From Tsuneonella amylolytica (GTDB taxonomy: Bacteria; Pseudomonadota; Alphaproteobacteria; Sphingomonadales; Sphingomonadaceae), in NCBI RefSeq assembly GCF_003626915.1, contig NZ_CP032570.1, forward strand, positions 1,798,001 through 1,862,000: 64,000 bases of DNA, in the 5' to 3' direction. The stretch's first letter is position 1. The number at the start of each line of letters is the position of its first letter. A program made the position numbers and the translations under genes. The notes beneath the pieces were generated by a model. The model was not told the DNA's origin, did not search any database, and saw only the letters and a program-made list of their open reading frames with translations. Of this stretch, positions 63,182 through 64,000 are shown piece after piece.

Positions 63182-63383
63182 TTTGACGCACTTAGAGCAC
63201 CCCGCAACTTACCGTGTAAGCGTATAACCCTTTGAATGTTAGCGATGAGGTAAATACCGAAGGTTATCTTCGTTCAGTTAGCCGTCTCAAAGCGTTCGAT
63301 CCGCTTCCGCCCCAGTAAGCGACGATCAATCCCGTCGCGAACCAACGCCGCTGTCCCCTGTGAAATAGAGCTATGTCTTCGTT

Positions 63384-63656
63384 ATGGACCTCGATGACCT
63401 GCTTCGACGCTACTTTTCATCCACCGATCTATCGGAGGTCAGTCCCGACGTGCTGGCCTCGGGTTTGGAGCGCTGTCAGGTAGATCTCGGCCTCGAAAAG
63501 GACCGCGGCAAGCGCTTTGCCCTGTGGGCGCTGCTTTACATGCTTGGCTCTGCGCCTGACCTTGAGGCGGCGCTCAAAGATGCTGACGATCGGGAGGCGG
63601 CCCGCAATTTCATGGACCTGCTGGCGGCTAGCGAGGGTGAGGGGCAGGGCGGATAG
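63384..63656 (+). CDS. Small acidic hypothetical protein (90 aa)
   Basis: A 90-residue protein: MDLDDLLRRYFSSTDLSEVS, LASGLERCQVDLGLEKDRGKRFALWALLYMLGSAPDL, and EAARNFMDLLAASEG. Helical and acidic; no family recognised. The 200 bases before it (63182-63383) are lower in GC than the surroundings, and I see no gene in them. It lies just before the ssb leader. Confidence 0.72.
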   Translation: MDLDDLLRRYFSSTDLSEVSPDVLASGLERCQVDLGLEKDRGKRFALWALLYMLGSAPDLEAALKDADDREAARNFMDLLAASEGEGQGG

Positions 63657-63712
63657 GAGAGCGGCGCCGCGTGCGCCTTCGCCAGGCCACCCGAACCCAA
63701 TCCGGCTTTTTC

Positions 63713-63900
63713 GCGAACAGTCCTGAATCAGGTCAGCTGAGGCCGGCAACGCCTTTGCTTCGGGCCGTGTTGGCAGCTGCGCTGCCTGCCCGCACCACCC
63801 CTTGCAAACGGCGTTTCCCTTGGGCGCGGGCGCGCCCTGCGGTGCAGTCCTCCCATGCCCTGCTTCTTTCAGCTGTTCGCAAGCCGGAAATGGTTTCCGG
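63713..63900 (+). ncRNA. Long self-complementary leader before ssb
   Basis: Bounded by GCGAACAG (63713-63720) and CTGTTCGC (63873-63880), then a perfect seven-base hairpin CCGGAAA-TGG-TTTCCGG (63884-63900) just before the ssb ribosome site. Inside, GGGCCGTGTTGGC (63762-63774), CTTGC (63801), GTTTCCC (63813) and GCGGTGC (63839) occur in the same order as close matches in the DUF2493 leader. It may be a structured RNA or a protein/transfer site. Confidence 0.52.
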
Positions 63901-63925
63901 TTTGGCACACCGAAGGACCAGTCAC

Positions 63926-64000
63926 ATGACCAATCTCGTAATCCTGACCGGCCGTCTCGCCCGCGATCCCGAATCCCGCGAGACCAAGGGCGGAACCTCC
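63926..64000 (+). CDS. ssb: Single-stranded DNA-binding protein, 5' part
   Basis: The first 25 codons are visible (MTNLVILTGRLARDPESRET and five more) and the gene runs out of the window. The opening VILTGRLARDPE matches the Ssb OB-fold start, in the form carried by integrative elements. GAAGGA lies about 10 bases upstream. It would coat element DNA during replication or transfer. Confidence 0.88.
   Translation, partial: MTNLVILTGRLARDPESRETKGGTS

Larger units (their letters stand above)
39736..64000 (+). mobile_element. Integrative element in tRNA-Leu (left end; right end not in window)
   Basis: The tRNA 3' half (about 39736-39758) is the likely attachment core, with a P4-type integrase gene starting 165 bases beyond it, the standard arrangement. 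Following genes are typical maintenance genes of alphaproteobacterial integrative and conjugative elements: lytic transglycosylase, CHC2/Toprim protein, Strawberry-notch NTPase, ParB-like, ArdC, toxin-antitoxin, DUF2493, ssb. I found no second copy of the tRNA end in the window, so attR is downstream. No relaxase or type IV secretion genes are visible, apart from the transglycosylase; conjugation is therefore inferred. Confidence 0.78.

Noticed and set aside
39672-64000. Second copy of the tRNA-Leu 3' end (attR), IS elements, or CRISPR arrays within the element
   Set aside because: I looked for repeats of the tRNA end, for transposase-like proteins with flanking inverted repeats, and for regularly spaced repeats, and found none.

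Overview
The window comes from a high-GC alphaproteobacterium, most likely order Sphingomonadales (Erythrobacteraceae or Sphingomonadaceae type). This rests on gene content: an MJ0042-type zinc-ribbon gene divergent from ftsEX, a UPF0335/GapR protein, a second glutamyl-tRNA synthetase, a DUF1244 protein, TonB-dependent receptors, and the reading of proteins as sphingomonad-like. That is family knowledge and by-eye reading, not a database result.

Positions 1 to about 39,700 look like ordinary chromosome. Main blocks: the end of a TonB-dependent receptor; a phosphate-starvation pair (pstS and an OprO/OprP-type porin), each with a Pho-box-like site; alanine dehydrogenase; zinc-ribbon protein divergent from ftsE-ftsX-ydcF-like-plsC; hisC-tyrA divergent from a tightly overlapping metX-metW-gltX-acetylpolyamine amidohydrolase operon; pyruvate kinase; DUF1244 and gapR; a stress-type SDR; yebC-ruvC; an NAD-salvage pair (pnuC and an NadR-type kinase) followed by a glycerophosphodiesterase and a deaminase; ubiG divergent from lysC-purT-nitronate monooxygenase; a quinohemoprotein alcohol dehydrogenase with an aldehyde dehydrogenase; dienelactone hydrolase and aldo/keto reductase separated by a REP-like palindrome; and qmcA-nfeD.

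A tRNA-Leu(CAG) at 39,672-39,758 is followed at once by a P4-type tyrosine integrase. From there to the end of the window the content is that of an integrative (probably conjugative) element: DUF5818 protein, lytic transglycosylase, CHC2/Toprim primase-like protein, a giant methyltransferase/Strawberry-notch NTPase, a ParB-like protein, ArdC, a RES-Xre toxin-antitoxin pair, a DUF2493 protein and the start of ssb. The element carries two cargo blocks: a mercury-type block (MerA-like reductase, MerR, MerT, GDCCVxC protein) with a clear MerR-type operator, and a metabolic block (TetR, Fes/IroE-like esterase, M17 aminopeptidase, TonB-dependent receptor, FMN alpha-hydroxy-acid oxidase). I suggest as a hypothesis that the second block takes up and dismantles a molecule containing both ester-linked hydroxy acids and amino acids. 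The right end of the element is beyond the window.

The most unusual signal is a pair of GC-rich, strongly self-complementary leaders in front of the DUF2493 gene and ssb. They share short motifs in the same order and are both bounded by GCGAACAG/CTGTTCGC inverted repeats. No CRISPR array, rRNA gene or insertion sequence was seen.
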